Assembly (NCBI RefSeq): GCF_014697415.1
Contig: NZ_JACJRT010000007.1
Span: 62,001-126,000, forward strand
Length of the DNA: 64,000 bases
Origin: Cyanobium sp. FACHB-13342
GTDB taxonomy: Bacteria; Cyanobacteriota; Cyanobacteriia; PCC-6307; Cyanobiaceae
Reading direction: 5' to 3'
In this document: piece after piece, positions 39,965 through 48,497 of the stretch
How positions within the stretch are numbered: the stretch's first letter is position 1
Layout: each line of letters opens with the position of its first letter
Notes under the pieces: generated by a model
What the model saw: the letters and a program-made list of their open reading frames with translations, nothing else
Databases searched by the model: none
What the model was told of the DNA's origin: nothing
Program-made: the position numbers and the translations under genes

Positions 39965-41742
39965 CGCTCGGGGCGCGGCACCCGCCAGTCCGCCGCCACG
40001 CCCTGACGACGCAGCTGCGCGGCCCGTTGCTCCAACTGGCGGCGATCGAGGCGCCAGAGCCCATAGATGCCGCTGCGTCCCAGGGGCTGGGGCGTCAGGC
40101 CCTGCCAATGGACCAGGCCGGCGGTGCCGGCATCGATCACCACCAAGACGGTGGGCTGGGCCTCTGGGCTGCTGGCGGGTTGGCCTGGGCGGCTCTCCCC
40201 CCGCAGCCGGTCGGCCAGGTTGACCAGGTTGTGGGGCTCGGCCCCCTCGTAGATCACCACCCGACGGCCGTAGTAGTGGAGGGAGGGTTTGAGCATGCCC
40301 ACCATCGCCACCGGTTCGGCGGGACGGGCTTGCCGCACAAGCGCCGCGGCCATCTCCCGCACGGGGTGGCCCCGCAGGCGATCGCCCAGCTCCCAAGCGG
40401 GCTGCAGCACCAGCGGCACAAACGCCAACAGGGGCCCCTGCAGGCCCAGCAGGGCCGCCGCCCCCCCGTACCGGCCCAGGCCAAGACCCAGCACCACGGC
40501 CAGGCCGTAGAGAAGGCCGCCCAGCAGCAACCAGCGGCCAGCCAAGAGCTGCGGCACCAGGCCGGGCATCTCCGGGGCGACGATCAGGGGCACCCACAGG
40601 GGAGACGCCAGCCAGCCGGCCGCCAGCACGGCCGTGAGCAGCAGGGTGAGCGTCCAACACCAGCGCTGGCCACCCCGCTGAGCCGCCAGGGCGATCAGCA
40701 GCCCCGCCGCCGGAGTGGCCGGTAACCAGTAGCTGGGCAGTTTGGTGGCGGCCACGGTGAAAAACAGCAGCACGGCCAGCAACCAGCAGGAAGCGAAGCG
40801 TTGCAACGACAGCGGCGGCGCCACGGGCTGGCCCAGGCCCTGGACCAGCCCCAGCAGCAGCAGGGGCGTGAGCGGCAGGCTGGCGATCACCAGCACCACA
40901 GCGAAGAACCACCAGGGCTGCTGGTGGTTGTTCACCACCGCCGTGAAGCGCTGGAGGTTGTGGTAGCCAAAGAAGCTGCGCCAGAAGGGCTCCCCTTCCT
41001 GGAGCAACGCCAGGCCATACCAGGGCAGCGCCACCACGGCGGTGATCGCCAGCCCGGGCAGGGGCCGGAGTCGCCGCCAGAGGGTGCCCAGGTCGCGCTG
41101 GGAGCACCCGAACAGCAGCAAGGTGAGACCCAGCAACACCACGGCCACCGGCCCCTTGGCCAGCACCGCCAGACCCTGCAGCAGCCAGGGCCACCACCAG
41201 CCACTGCGCCAGCCCCGTCCCGGGGCCGCATAGGCCTGCCAGGCCAGGAGCAGGCTGCCGGCCAGCAACCCGGAAAACAGGGCATCACTCACGGCGATCC
41301 GCCCCCACAGCAGCACCAGCGGCGACAATCCGTAGGCCAGGGCAGCGGTGAGGGCGGCCAGGGCTGGGCGTTCAGGCCGTTGGGGCCAGCGCAGCAGGGT
41401 GCCCGCCAGGCCGAGCATCACGGCGCCACAGGCGAGGGCGGAGGGCAGCCGCGCCGCCCAGGTGCCGAGGGGATTCCAGAGGTCCTGACCGGGCAGGGCA
41501 TAGAGAAGCCCCATCGCCCAGTAGATCAGCGGCGGTTTGTCGTAGCGGGGCAGCCCGTTGACCCGGGGGATCAACCAGTCGCCCGTTTCGGCCATGGCCC
41601 GCGCCGAAGCGGCAAACAGGGGCGGGGTCTCGTCCACCAGGCCGGTGCTGCCAAGGCGCCAGACAAAGAGCACAGCCGCGGCAACCGCGGTGAGCAGCAA
41701 CACCTGGCGGCGGCGGACCGGGGCGACGGGCGGCAGGGACAT
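39958..41742 (-). CDS. ArnT/PMT-family membrane glycosyltransferase (GT39/GT83-like)
   Basis: The 594-residue product is an integral membrane glycosyltransferase using a lipid-linked sugar donor. It has the ArnT/PMT hallmarks: WRLGSTGLVDETPPLFAASAR (catalytic acidic residue in the first periplasmic loop), YDKPPLIYWAMG, AVSDALFSGL and LLQGLAVLAKGPVAV. About eleven helices are followed by a soluble periplasmic domain of about 130 residues (FLV-type ending RPERY). The acceptor (lipid A, lipid or protein) cannot be told. Its ATG is 25 bases after the GT4 gene. Confidence 0.88.
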   Translation of the reverse strand: MSLPPVAPVRRRQVLLLTAVAAAVLFVWRLGSTGLVDETPPLFAASARAMAETGDWLIPRVNGLPRYDKPPLIYWAMGLLYALPGQDLWNPLGTWAARLPSALACGAVMLGLAGTLLRWPQRPERPALAALTAALAYGLSPLVLLWGRIAVSDALFSGLLAGSLLLAWQAYAAPGRGWRSGWWWPWLLQGLAVLAKGPVAVVLLGLTLLLFGCSQRDLGTLWRRLRPLPGLAITAVVALPWYGLALLQEGEPFWRSFFGYHNLQRFTAVVNNHQQPWWFFAVVLVIASLPLTPLLLLGLVQGLGQPVAPPLSLQRFASCWLLAVLLFFTVAATKLPSYWLPATPAAGLLIALAAQRGGQRWCWTLTLLLTAVLAAGWLASPLWVPLIVAPEMPGLVPQLLAGRWLLLGGLLYGLAVVLGLGLGRYGGAAALLGLQGPLLAFVPLVLQPAWELGDRLRGHPVREMAAALVRQARPAEPVAMVGMLKPSLHYYGRRVVIYEGAEPHNLVNLADRLRGESRPGQPASSPEAQPTVLVVIDAGTAGLVHWQGLTPQPLGRSGIYGLWRLDRRQLEQRAAQLRRQGVAADWRVPRPERY

Positions 41743-41766
41743 CCAGCCGGAACAGGAGCTTTGAAC

Positions 41767-42834
41767 CTATCCCGCCAGGTCCTGCAGCCAGGTCTCCACG
41801 CGGGCCGCAAAGGCCTGCTGGGAGCAGTGCTGCTCCACCCAGGCCCGACAGCCCTGGCGCCCCAACGCCAGAGCCCGGTGGGTGGCGGCCACCAGGGCCT
41901 CGCGATCATCGGGGGCGGCCAGGGCCCCATTCACCCCCTCCACCACCAGCTCTCCGGGACCTCCCCGCTGATAGGCGGCCACGGGCACGCCGCAGGCCAT
42001 GGCCTCCACCACCACATTGCCGAAGGCCTCATTCCACTTCGGCGTGTTCAGCAGCGCCGCACAGCGTCCCAACTCCGCCTGCAGCTGCTCCGTGGGCATG
42101 AACCCCCGCCACTCCAGGGTCCCCGGCGGCACGGAGGCCGCCACCCGATCCGCATAGGCCCGGTCCTCCTTGTAGCCCCAGATCCGCAGGGGCAAGCCCA
42201 GCCGGGCTGCCACCAGCGCCCCGTCCTCCAAGCCCTTTTCCGGGGCGATGCGTCCGGCCCAGCCCAGCACGGGCTCCGGCTCCAGACACAGCTGGTAGCG
42301 GCTCAGGTCAAAGCCATTGCCCACCAGGATCGGGGGCTCCGCCAGCTGGAAATCGGCGGCCTGCGTGGCGGTGTGGAAAGCCAGGTGACGGGGGCGCAAT
42401 CGGCTGACCTCGGCAATCACCCCATCCATGGCCTCTCCCACCGAACCCATGCTGACCAGATGGGCCAGGGGTGTGGCGGTGTGGGGCGTCAACCACAGCG
42501 GCAACCAGTCGTAGGCCAGGTTGAGGATCACGCTGAAGTCGGCCTGCTGCGCCAGGGCCCGGCGCCACAGCCGGCCGAGCAGGGCATCCACGGGAAGTTC
42601 GACCGGGTCCTGACGGCTGCGGTGCTGCCAGCTGGGCTGGTCGGCCCCCCGCTCCAACCAGAGCGTGGCGGCCCCACAGGACGGCGGCAACACCGACCCC
42701 TCCGCCGCCAAGACCGTGACCCCATGGCCCCGCTCCAGCAGGCCGGCCACCAGGGTGGTGGCCGTGAGTTCCACGCCACCGCCCCGACCGCTGCCCAGGG
42801 CCCCCACCGGGGTGCTCACCACCAGAATCCGCAT
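41767..42834 (-). CDS. Glycosyltransferase family 4 protein
   Basis: The 355-residue product is a GT-B glycosyltransferase of the GT4 type, transferring sugar from a nucleotide donor at the cytoplasmic face. Marks are RILVVSTPVGALGSGRGGGVELTA at the N-terminus and LGWAGRIAPEKGLEDG with the donor-binding region. EAFGNVVVEAMACGVPVAAYQRGGPGELV contains the E-x7-E motif. ATG 42834 overlaps the stop of the EamA gene upstream (TGATG). With the following ArnT-like gene it may modify cell-surface glycans; the product is unknown. Confidence 0.92.
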   Translation of the reverse strand: MRILVVSTPVGALGSGRGGGVELTATTLVAGLLERGHGVTVLAAEGSVLPPSCGAATLWLERGADQPSWQHRSRQDPVELPVDALLGRLWRRALAQQADFSVILNLAYDWLPLWLTPHTATPLAHLVSMGSVGEAMDGVIAEVSRLRPRHLAFHTATQAADFQLAEPPILVGNGFDLSRYQLCLEPEPVLGWAGRIAPEKGLEDGALVAARLGLPLRIWGYKEDRAYADRVAASVPPGTLEWRGFMPTEQLQAELGRCAALLNTPKWNEAFGNVVVEAMACGVPVAAYQRGGPGELVVEGVNGALAAPDDREALVAATHRALALGRQGCRAWVEQHCSQQAFAARVETWLQDLAG

Positions 42835-43769
42835 CAGGGCTGCTCCGCCGGCACCGTTCCGCGCCAGAGCTGCTGCCGCTGGTTGATCAACACCACCGAC
42901 ACCAGGGCCAGCGCCGCCCCAAGCCACTGCAGCGGTTGCAACTGCTCCTCCAGCAGCCACACCCCGCAGAGCAGGGCAAACACCGGCGTCAAAAAGGTGA
43001 GGGCGGTAAATCCGGTGAGGTCGCCGCTGCTGGCAAACCAGAAAAACAGGCCGTAGGCCAGGGCACTGCCCAGCACGGTGGCATAGGCCATCAGCCCCCA
43101 TTCCGCCACGGTCCAGCTGGGCAGCAGGGCCCCTTCCCATCCCACACCAGCCAGCAGCGGCACCCCTCCGATCAGCATGTGCCAGCCCGTGATCGCGACT
43201 GGATCACTCTGGCGGCTGGCATAGCGGGAGAGCACCGTGCCCAGGGCCATCGCCGCCGCCGCGGCCAGCATCCAGAGCTCCCCGTGGCTCCAAGCCCGCT
43301 CACCCAGGGCCACCGGGCCCTCCAGCCACCAGTGTTGCAACACCGGGGCCGGCAAACCCAGACAGAGGATGGCCAGCAAGCCGAGCAGCAAGCCGATCCA
43401 GCCCACTGGATTGATCGCCTCGCCAAACAGGCTCCGCGCCAGCAGCGCCACCAGCAGGGGCTGGGAGTCGATCAGCACCGACCCCAATCCCGCCCCGGTC
43501 TGGCCCAACCCCTGGGCCAACAACCCCTGGAACAGGCTGCCGTCCACCAGGGCAAAGGCGAGCAGCCAGGGCCAGTCGGCGGCGGCCACCCGGAGGGAGC
43601 GCCCCAGCAACACGGCCGCCAGCAGCACCAGCCCACCGGCGGGCAGCAGCCGCAGACTCGCCACCTGCAGGGGAGTGCCCCCGTCGAGCAGGGGGCGCAT
43701 GGCAGCCATCGCCGTGCCCCAGAGGGCAAAGGGCAACAGCATCAGGGGCCAACGCAGGGCCTGGGGCAT
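42834..43769 (-). CDS. EamA/DMT-family transporter
   Basis: The 311-residue product is a ten-helix transporter of the drug/metabolite superfamily, with two EamA repeats (about 5-130 and 160-295). Typical segments are FALWGTAMAAMRPLL, FQGLLAQGLGQTGAGLGSVLIDSQPL and the second repeat ending ALTFLTPVFALLCGVWLLEEQL. Family members export amino acids or metabolites; the cargo cannot be read from sequence. It begins a minus-strand cluster with the two glycosyltransferases and is divergent from sppA. Confidence 0.9.
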   Translation of the reverse strand: MPQALRWPLMLLPFALWGTAMAAMRPLLDGGTPLQVASLRLLPAGGLVLLAAVLLGRSLRVAAADWPWLLAFALVDGSLFQGLLAQGLGQTGAGLGSVLIDSQPLLVALLARSLFGEAINPVGWIGLLLGLLAILCLGLPAPVLQHWWLEGPVALGERAWSHGELWMLAAAAAMALGTVLSRYASRQSDPVAITGWHMLIGGVPLLAGVGWEGALLPSWTVAEWGLMAYATVLGSALAYGLFFWFASSGDLTGFTALTFLTPVFALLCGVWLLEEQLQPLQWLGAALALVSVVLINQRQQLWRGTVPAEQP

Positions 43770-43800
43770 GGCGCTTCCGGGCCGATGGGGGCTTTCTTTT

Positions 43801-43806
43801 TAAGAT
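43801..43806 (+). promoter_or_regulatory. Candidate -10 box for sppA (TAAGAT)
   Basis: TAAGAT follows a T-rich run (ctttcttttTAAGAT), 22 bases before the sppA ATG. The T-rich stretch is unusual in this GC-rich region. Confidence 0.35.
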
Positions 43807-43828
43807 CCAACCACTTCACATCGCCCCG

Positions 43829-44641
43829 ATGCCCTGGCCCTGGCGCCGCAAGACCCGTCGCACCATGGCGCGCATCGCCATTGAGGGGGCCATCGCCGGA
43901 GCCACCCGCACCCGGGTGCTCAAGGCGCTCCGCCAGGTGGAGCAGCGGGAATGCCCCGCCCTGCTGCTGCGCATCGACAGCCCCGGAGGAACCGTGGGCG
44001 ACAGCCAGGAGATCCACAGCGCCCTGCTGCGCCTGCGGGAGAAGGGCTGCAAGGTGGTGGCCAGCTTTGGCAACATCTCCGCCTCCGGTGGCGTGTACAT
44101 CGGCGTGGCCGCCGAACAGATCGTGGCCAATCCGGGCACGATCACCGGCTCCATTGGGGTGATCCTGCGGGGCAACAACCTCTCCAAACTGCTGGAGCGG
44201 GTGGGCGTCAGCTTTGAAACCGTGAAAAGCGGCCTCTACAAGGACATCCTGTCGCCCGATCGCGCCCTCACCGAGGGGGAACGGGAGCTGCTGCAGAGCC
44301 TGATCGACTCGAGCTATGCCCAGTTCGTCGACGCGGTGGCGAGTGGCCGGGGGCTCAGCCCCGACACGGTGCGCAGCTTTGCCGATGGCAGGGTGTTCAG
44401 TGGCGCCCAGGCCAAGGAGCTTGGCCTGGTGGATGTGTTGGGGGATGAGGAGACGGCCCGTCGACTCACGGCGGAGCTGGCGGGTCTCGATCCTGAAAAA
44501 ACCCAGCCGATCACCTTCGGCAGCCCGCCGAAACGCTTCGCCGGGGTGCTGCCCGGCCGCAGCCAGTTGCGCCAACTGCGTCAGGCCCTCAGCCTGGAGT
44601 TGGCCTGGAGCGGCCAACCCCTGTGGCTGTATCGGCCATGA
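43829..44641 (+). CDS. sppA: Signal peptide peptidase SppA, short form
   Basis: This is a membrane-associated serine protease that degrades leftover signal peptides. The 270-residue product is the single-domain form. Conserved parts are LLLRIDSPGGTVGDSQEI, the nucleophile Ser in GNISASGGVYIGVAAEQI, ITGSIGV and the general-base Lys in KSGLYKDILSPDRALTEGER. There is no clear N-terminal membrane helix, only a basic start (PWPWRRKTRR), so anchoring may differ from Bacillus SppA. Its stop overlaps the aroH ATG (ATGA). Confidence 0.94.
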   Translation: MPWPWRRKTRRTMARIAIEGAIAGATRTRVLKALRQVEQRECPALLLRIDSPGGTVGDSQEIHSALLRLREKGCKVVASFGNISASGGVYIGVAAEQIVANPGTITGSIGVILRGNNLSKLLERVGVSFETVKSGLYKDILSPDRALTEGERELLQSLIDSSYAQFVDAVASGRGLSPDTVRSFADGRVFSGAQAKELGLVDVLGDEETARRLTAELAGLDPEKTQPITFGSPPKRFAGVLPGRSQLRQLRQALSLELAWSGQPLWLYRP

Positions 44642-45015
44642 ACGAACACGTTGTGCTGCGGGCCCTGCGCGGGGCCACCACCGCCGAGGCCAACACGGCG
44701 GCGGCGATCGACGCGGCCGTGGCGGAGCTGGTGGAGGTGCTGGTAGCCCGCAACGGCCTGAGCGGAGATCGCCTGGTTTCGGTCACCTTTTCGGTGACCC
44801 GGGATCTGGATGCCTGTTTCCCAGCCGCCATTGCCCGCCGCCAGGTCGGCTGGGAGCAGGTGGCCCTGCTGGATTGCCAGCAGATGGCCGTGGCAGGCGA
44901 TCTACCGCGCTGCATCCGGTTGCTGGCCCATGCCTGGCTGCGTCCAGATCAGGAGCCGGTGCATCCCTACCTGCGGGATGCGGCCCGGCTGCGCCCCGAC
45001 CGCGCCCACCCCTAG
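44638..45015 (+). CDS. aroH: Chorismate mutase, AroH type
   Basis: AroH converts chorismate to prephenate, the branch to Phe and Tyr. The 125-residue product has the monofunctional trimeric fold signals: VLRALRGATTAEANTAAAID at the start (active-site Arg), LVSVTFSVTRDLDACFPA, and QQMAVAGDLPRCIRLLAHAW with another Arg. Length and motifs match the Bacillus-type enzyme closely. It is translationally coupled to sppA by ATGA; there is no evident pathway link. Confidence 0.93.
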   Translation: MNEHVVLRALRGATTAEANTAAAIDAAVAELVEVLVARNGLSGDRLVSVTFSVTRDLDACFPAAIARRQVGWEQVALLDCQQMAVAGDLPRCIRLLAHAWLRPDQEPVHPYLRDAARLRPDRAHP

Positions 45016-45071
45016 GCAGGACCGCCAGCTGTGGCGCCGGCCACCCGGCCCACCGGCGTCGGCGCCGGCTG

Positions 45072-45707
45072 ATGAGAATTGAATCCTTGATCGGTATCGC
45101 CCTGATGGGTCTCCCCTCCTTCCGCCGCCAGCTGGGCCGGCGCACCGCCGCCCTGGCCACCAGCGCCGCCCTCGCCGGAGTGGGGGCCATCGCCCTTAGC
45201 AGTCAGCCCGAAGCCGTGCAGGCCCAGGGCACCCCGAGCCTGATGGAGTTCCGCTGGGACAACACCAAGGACTACCGCAAGCTCTACTACTTCATGACCG
45301 ATACCCAGCGCCTCAAGCGCTCGGAGTATTACTTGATCCTCAAACCGAAGGATCGCAAGACCGCGATTCTGAAGCTGAGCATCAGCATCCCGAAGTATTT
45401 CGACGCCAAGATCGATCCCAAGCGGGTGAAGCTCTGCAAGATGAGCGAGGGGGGCATGATGGCGCGCACCAAGTGCCAGGAAACGATTCCGGCCACGATC
45501 GAGATTGCCGAAAACGGCAGCGCCATCGAGATCTTCCCGGATACCCCCGTGCCTGACACCGGCACGATCGGGGTGTACATGAACATCTTCAACCCGTTCA
45601 ACATCGGCATGTACCAGTTCAATGCCCTGGCCCAGGCACCGGGAGATGTGCCCATCGCCGGCTACCTCGGCAGCTGGCTGATCCAGATCGATCCCCCCTC
45701 CAACTGA
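45072..45707 (+). CDS. DUF2808 secreted protein
   Basis: The 211-residue product is a cyanobacterial DUF2808 protein. A basic, hydrophobic N-terminus (RRTAALATSAALAGVGAIAL) ending near AVQAQG looks like a signal peptide. The mature part carries YYFMTDTQRLKRSEYYLILK, FDAKIDPKRVKLCKM and NPFNIGMYQFNALAQ. Two Cys (about 121 and 135) could form a disulfide outside the cytoplasm. Function is unknown. ATG 45072 was chosen; ATG 45105 would still leave the signal peptide intact. Confidence 0.83.
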   Translation: MRIESLIGIALMGLPSFRRQLGRRTAALATSAALAGVGAIALSSQPEAVQAQGTPSLMEFRWDNTKDYRKLYYFMTDTQRLKRSEYYLILKPKDRKTAILKLSISIPKYFDAKIDPKRVKLCKMSEGGMMARTKCQETIPATIEIAENGSAIEIFPDTPVPDTGTIGVYMNIFNPFNIGMYQFNALAQAPGDVPIAGYLGSWLIQIDPPSN

Positions 45708-45743
45708 GTCGGCAACCCTGCCGGACTCGCCAACCCCGCCTGA

Positions 45744-45749
45744 TAGGTT
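45744..45749 (+). promoter_or_regulatory. Candidate -10 box for rpmH (TAGGTT)
   Basis: TGATAGGTT is a possible extended -10 (TA-N3-T), 48 bases before the rpmH ATG. Confidence 0.25.
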
Positions 45750-45797
45750 GGCTTCAACGCCCATTACCGACGCGACGAGCGCAGCGAGCAGAGAGCC

Positions 45798-45935
45798 ATG
45801 ACCAAGCGCACCCTGGAAGGAACAAGCCGTAAGCGCAAGCGGGTGTCTGGTTTCCGCGTGCGCATGCGCAGCCACACCGGCCGTCGCGTCATCCGCTCCC
45901 GCCGCCGCCGTGGCCGCGCCCGTCTCGCCGTCTGA
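45798..45935 (+). CDS. rpmH: 50S ribosomal protein L34
   Basis: This is a small basic protein of the large ribosomal subunit. The 45-residue product begins [20 protein letters not shown] and has the universal [19 protein letters not shown] pattern. It is too short to appear in many ORF scans. The ATG is preceded by a GAGAG ribosome-binding sequence. It heads the conserved rpmH-rnpA-yidC neighbourhood. Confidence 0.97.
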   Translation: MTKRTLEGTSRKRKRVSGFRVRMRSHTGRRVIRSRRRRGRARLAV

Positions 45936-45940
45936 GGCCC

Positions 45941-46324
45941 TTGGCCCTGCCCCAGCGCCACCGGCTCAAGGGGCAACGCGTGTTTGATCGGGTGTACCAG
46001 AAGGGCCGCCGCATCCACGGTCCGCACCTGGTGCTCCGGATTCTCGACGCTCTCCCCCCGTTGCTTCCGGCCGAACAGCGGGCCTGCCCGCCCAGTCCCT
46101 GGCGCTGTGGGGTGGTGGTGAGCAGCAAGGTGCACAAGCGGGCCGTGCGGCGCAACCGGCTGCGTCGTCTGCTGCAGACCCACCTTCTGGCCCAGCCGAT
46201 CGAGGCCGGCGACCGCTGCCTCTGGCTGCTGCTGAGCCTCAAACCCGGCTGCGCCGATCTCCCCAGCCAGGCCTTGCTGGGAGAATGCAGCCAACTTCTC
46301 CACCAGGCAGGTCTGACGCCATGA
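45941..46324 (+). CDS. rnpA: Ribonuclease P protein component
   Basis: RnpA is the protein cofactor of RNase P, which matures tRNA 5' ends. The 127-residue product starts ALPQRHRLKGQRVFDRVYQKGRR and has the RNR motif in VVVSSKVHKRAVRRNRLRRLLQ. The start is TTG 45941, 5 bases after the rpmH stop; no ATG or GTG fits. An insertion (about 34-52, LDALPPLLPAEQRACPPSP) sits between strands. Its stop overlaps the next ATG. Confidence 0.95.
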   Translation: MALPQRHRLKGQRVFDRVYQKGRRIHGPHLVLRILDALPPLLPAEQRACPPSPWRCGVVVSSKVHKRAVRRNRLRRLLQTHLLAQPIEAGDRCLWLLLSLKPGCADLPSQALLGECSQLLHQAGLTP

Positions 46325-46728
46325 GCACCGGCACCGGCGCAAACATTCAGGAGACCGTCTTTTACGAGGGCGGTCCTGCCAAAGGCGATCTGGTGTTCAA
46401 CCTGCTGCTGGGGTTGACCATCATCGGCATCCCCTTTGCCGTGGGAGCCATTGTGCGGGCCCTATGGCTGCGCTTCCGCATCACCAGCCGCCGCATCGAG
46501 GTGAATGGCGGCTGGCTCGGCCGCGACCGCACCCAGGTGGTGTACAGCCAGATCCGGGAGGTGCGCAGCGTGCCCCGGGGCTTCGGCCTCTGGGGCGACA
46601 TGGTGCTGGTGCTCAGCGACGGCTCCAAGCTGGAGATGCGCTCGGTGCCCCGCTTCCGCGAGCTCGAGACGTACATCGACGAGCGTCGTCAGGCCAAGAG
46701 CTCCACACCGAAGGGCATGGCCGCCTAG
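46321..46728 (+). CDS. Bacterial PH domain membrane protein
   Basis: The 135-residue product has one or two hydrophobic segments at about 27-52 (FNLLLGLTIIGIPFAVGAIVRALWL). A bacterial pleckstrin-like domain follows, including RFRITSRRIEVNGGWLGRDRTQVVYSQIREVRSV and DMVLVLSDGSKLEMRSVPRF. Its function is unknown. It is coupled to rnpA (ATGA) and lies just before yidC, an arrangement I recall from other picocyanobacteria, so a role in membrane protein biogenesis is possible. Confidence 0.85.
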   Translation: MSTGTGANIQETVFYEGGPAKGDLVFNLLLGLTIIGIPFAVGAIVRALWLRFRITSRRIEVNGGWLGRDRTQVVYSQIREVRSVPRGFGLWGDMVLVLSDGSKLEMRSVPRFRELETYIDERRQAKSSTPKGMAA

Positions 46729-46781
46729 ACCATCAGTCACACTGAGCCCACGCTCCTCCCTACCCCCAGAGCTCCTCTGCC

Positions 46782-47909
46782 GTGATCGGCTACATCTCCG
46801 ACAACCTGCTGCTCCCAATCCTCGATTTCTTCTACGGATTGGTGCCCAGCTATGGGCTCGCCATCATTGCGCTCACCGTGGTGATCCGGCTGGCCCTGTT
46901 TCCCCTGAGCGCCGGCTCGATCCGCAATGCCCGGCGCATGCGCATCGCCCAGCCCGCCATGCAGAAGCGGCAGGCCGAGATCAAGGCGAAGTACGCCAAT
47001 AACCCCCAGAAACAGCAGGAGGAACTGGGTCAGCTGATGAAGGAGTTCGGCAGCCCCCTGGCTGGCTGCCTGCCCCTGCTGGTGCAGATGCCGATTCTGT
47101 TCGCCCTGTTTGCCACCCTGCGCGGGTCACCCTTCGCCGATGTGCCCTACACCCTGAACCTCAAGGTGCTGCCGGCCGAGCAGATCGCGGCGGTGGAACC
47201 CAAGCCGTTCAACAGCCCCAGCCACTCGATTTTCGTCACGGAAACCACCCACGTGCCCGTGATCGCCACCCTGGAGGGGGGCACCAAACTGGGCGTGGGG
47301 GATTCGGCCCAGGTGAAGCTGCACACCAAGCAGGGCGACAGCTTCGCCTCAGTGCTGCAGGGCATCGACCATGGCGACGCCTTCGCCCCCACCTGGACTG
47401 TCACCAAGGGTGACGGGGTGGTGCGTGTGGATGCCGACGGCACCATCACTGCCCTGGGCACCGGCGACGCCACCGTGGAGGGCAAGATTCCTGGTCTGGC
47501 GGCCCGCAGCGGTTTCCTGTTCATCAAGGCCCTCGGCCAGGTGGGCTTCATGACCGATGGCGCCGTCAACTGGGACATCGCCATCCTGGTGGCCGGCTTT
47601 GGGGCGAGCCTGTTTGCGTCCCAGATCCTCTCGGGCATGGGCATGCCGCCCAATCCGCAGCAGTCCACCGCCAACAAGATCACCCCGGTGATGATCACCG
47701 GCATGTTTCTGTTCTTCCCCCTGCCCGCCGGGGTGTTGCTCTACATGGTGGTGGCCAACATCTTCCAGGCGCTGCAGACCTTCCTGCTGAGCCGCGAAGC
47801 CCTGCCCGACAACCTCCAGGCCATTCTCGATCAGCAACTGGCCCAGCAACCCGTCACCGTCAGTGCCAGCGGCGGTCGCCTGCCCTTCGAACCCAAGGGC
47901 AAGAAATAA
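46782..47909 (+). CDS. yidC: Membrane protein insertase YidC with Ig-like (BIG2) insertion
   Basis: YidC/Alb3 inserts and folds membrane proteins, including thylakoid proteins. The 375-residue product has the insertase core: helix 1 with [21 protein letters not shown] (hydrophilic-groove Arg), the Lys/Gln-rich cytoplasmic hairpin ([14 protein letters not shown]), [20 protein letters not shown], and [20 protein letters not shown]. Between the second and third helices, residues 159-251 (47256-47534) read as a BIG2 Ig-like domain, with [11 protein letters not shown], a Trp strand, and [22 protein letters not shown]. The start is GTG 46782. Confidence 0.95.
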   Translation: MIGYISDNLLLPILDFFYGLVPSYGLAIIALTVVIRLALFPLSAGSIRNARRMRIAQPAMQKRQAEIKAKYANNPQKQQEELGQLMKEFGSPLAGCLPLLVQMPILFALFATLRGSPFADVPYTLNLKVLPAEQIAAVEPKPFNSPSHSIFVTETTHVPVIATLEGGTKLGVGDSAQVKLHTKQGDSFASVLQGIDHGDAFAPTWTVTKGDGVVRVDADGTITALGTGDATVEGKIPGLAARSGFLFIKALGQVGFMTDGAVNWDIAILVAGFGASLFASQILSGMGMPPNPQQSTANKITPVMITGMFLFFPLPAGVLLYMVVANIFQALQTFLLSREALPDNLQAILDQQLAQQPVTVSASGGRLPFEPKGKK

Positions 47910-47926
47910 CCCCCCTCCGCTGCGCC

Positions 47927-48487
47927 GTGCCCGAGAGATCTGCCCCGCCGGAATCCATCATCCCGGAATCGGGTCCCCCCTCTCCCAGCGAAGAGGCCCT
48001 GCGTCCTGTGCCCCTGCAGGAGCTGCGACACCTGGAGGACGGGCGTCACTGGAACATTGAACAACCCATCGCCGGCCTCAGCAGCCTTACCCCCGTTCGG
48101 GGCCACCTCCATGCCACCCACCGCGGCAACGTGCTGGAGGTGGAGGGCGAAGCCGCCACCATCGTCACCCTCTGCTGCGACCGCTGCCTGCAGCATTTCA
48201 ACCATCCGCTGCAGGCCTCCAGCCGGGAGTTGCTCTGGGTCGGCGAGAGCAACCAGGGTGCAGGCGATCCGGAAGCACTGGAGGAAGCCAGCGACGACAG
48301 TGGGCTGATGGAGCAGCTGGATCCCCGCGGCCATTTCGATCCGGAGCACTGGATCTTCGAGCAGCTCAACCTGCAGCTACCCATCGTCAACCACTGCGGC
48401 AGCGACTGCCCGGGCCCTGCCACCTGGACCAGCGACAGCTCCGGGGGCGATCCCCGCTGGAGCGCCCTGCGGGGCCTCAACCCCTAA
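47927..48487 (+). CDS. DUF177 / YceD family protein
   Basis: The 186-residue product belongs to DUF177 (YceD), linked to 23S rRNA metabolism in plants and bacteria. A Pro/Ser-rich start precedes the core. The core has IAGLSSLTPVRGHLHATHRGNVLEVEGEA, the paired Cys CCDRCLQHFNHPL, a long acidic insert, and GHFDPEHWIFEQLNLQLPIVNHCGSDCPG with more Cys. The Cys arrangement suggests a metal site. Start GTG 47927; it is cotranscribed with yidC and ycf46. Confidence 0.87.
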   Translation: MPERSAPPESIIPESGPPSPSEEALRPVPLQELRHLEDGRHWNIEQPIAGLSSLTPVRGHLHATHRGNVLEVEGEAATIVTLCCDRCLQHFNHPLQASSRELLWVGESNQGAGDPEALEEASDDSGLMEQLDPRGHFDPEHWIFEQLNLQLPIVNHCGSDCPGPATWTSDSSGGDPRWSALRGLNP

Positions 48488-48497
48488 GCATCTCGCC

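Noticed and set aside
40801-43056. Long open frame antisense to the glycosyltransferases
   Set aside because: It is Gln/Gly/Pro/His-rich and lacks any family motif, while the opposite strand encodes clear proteins.
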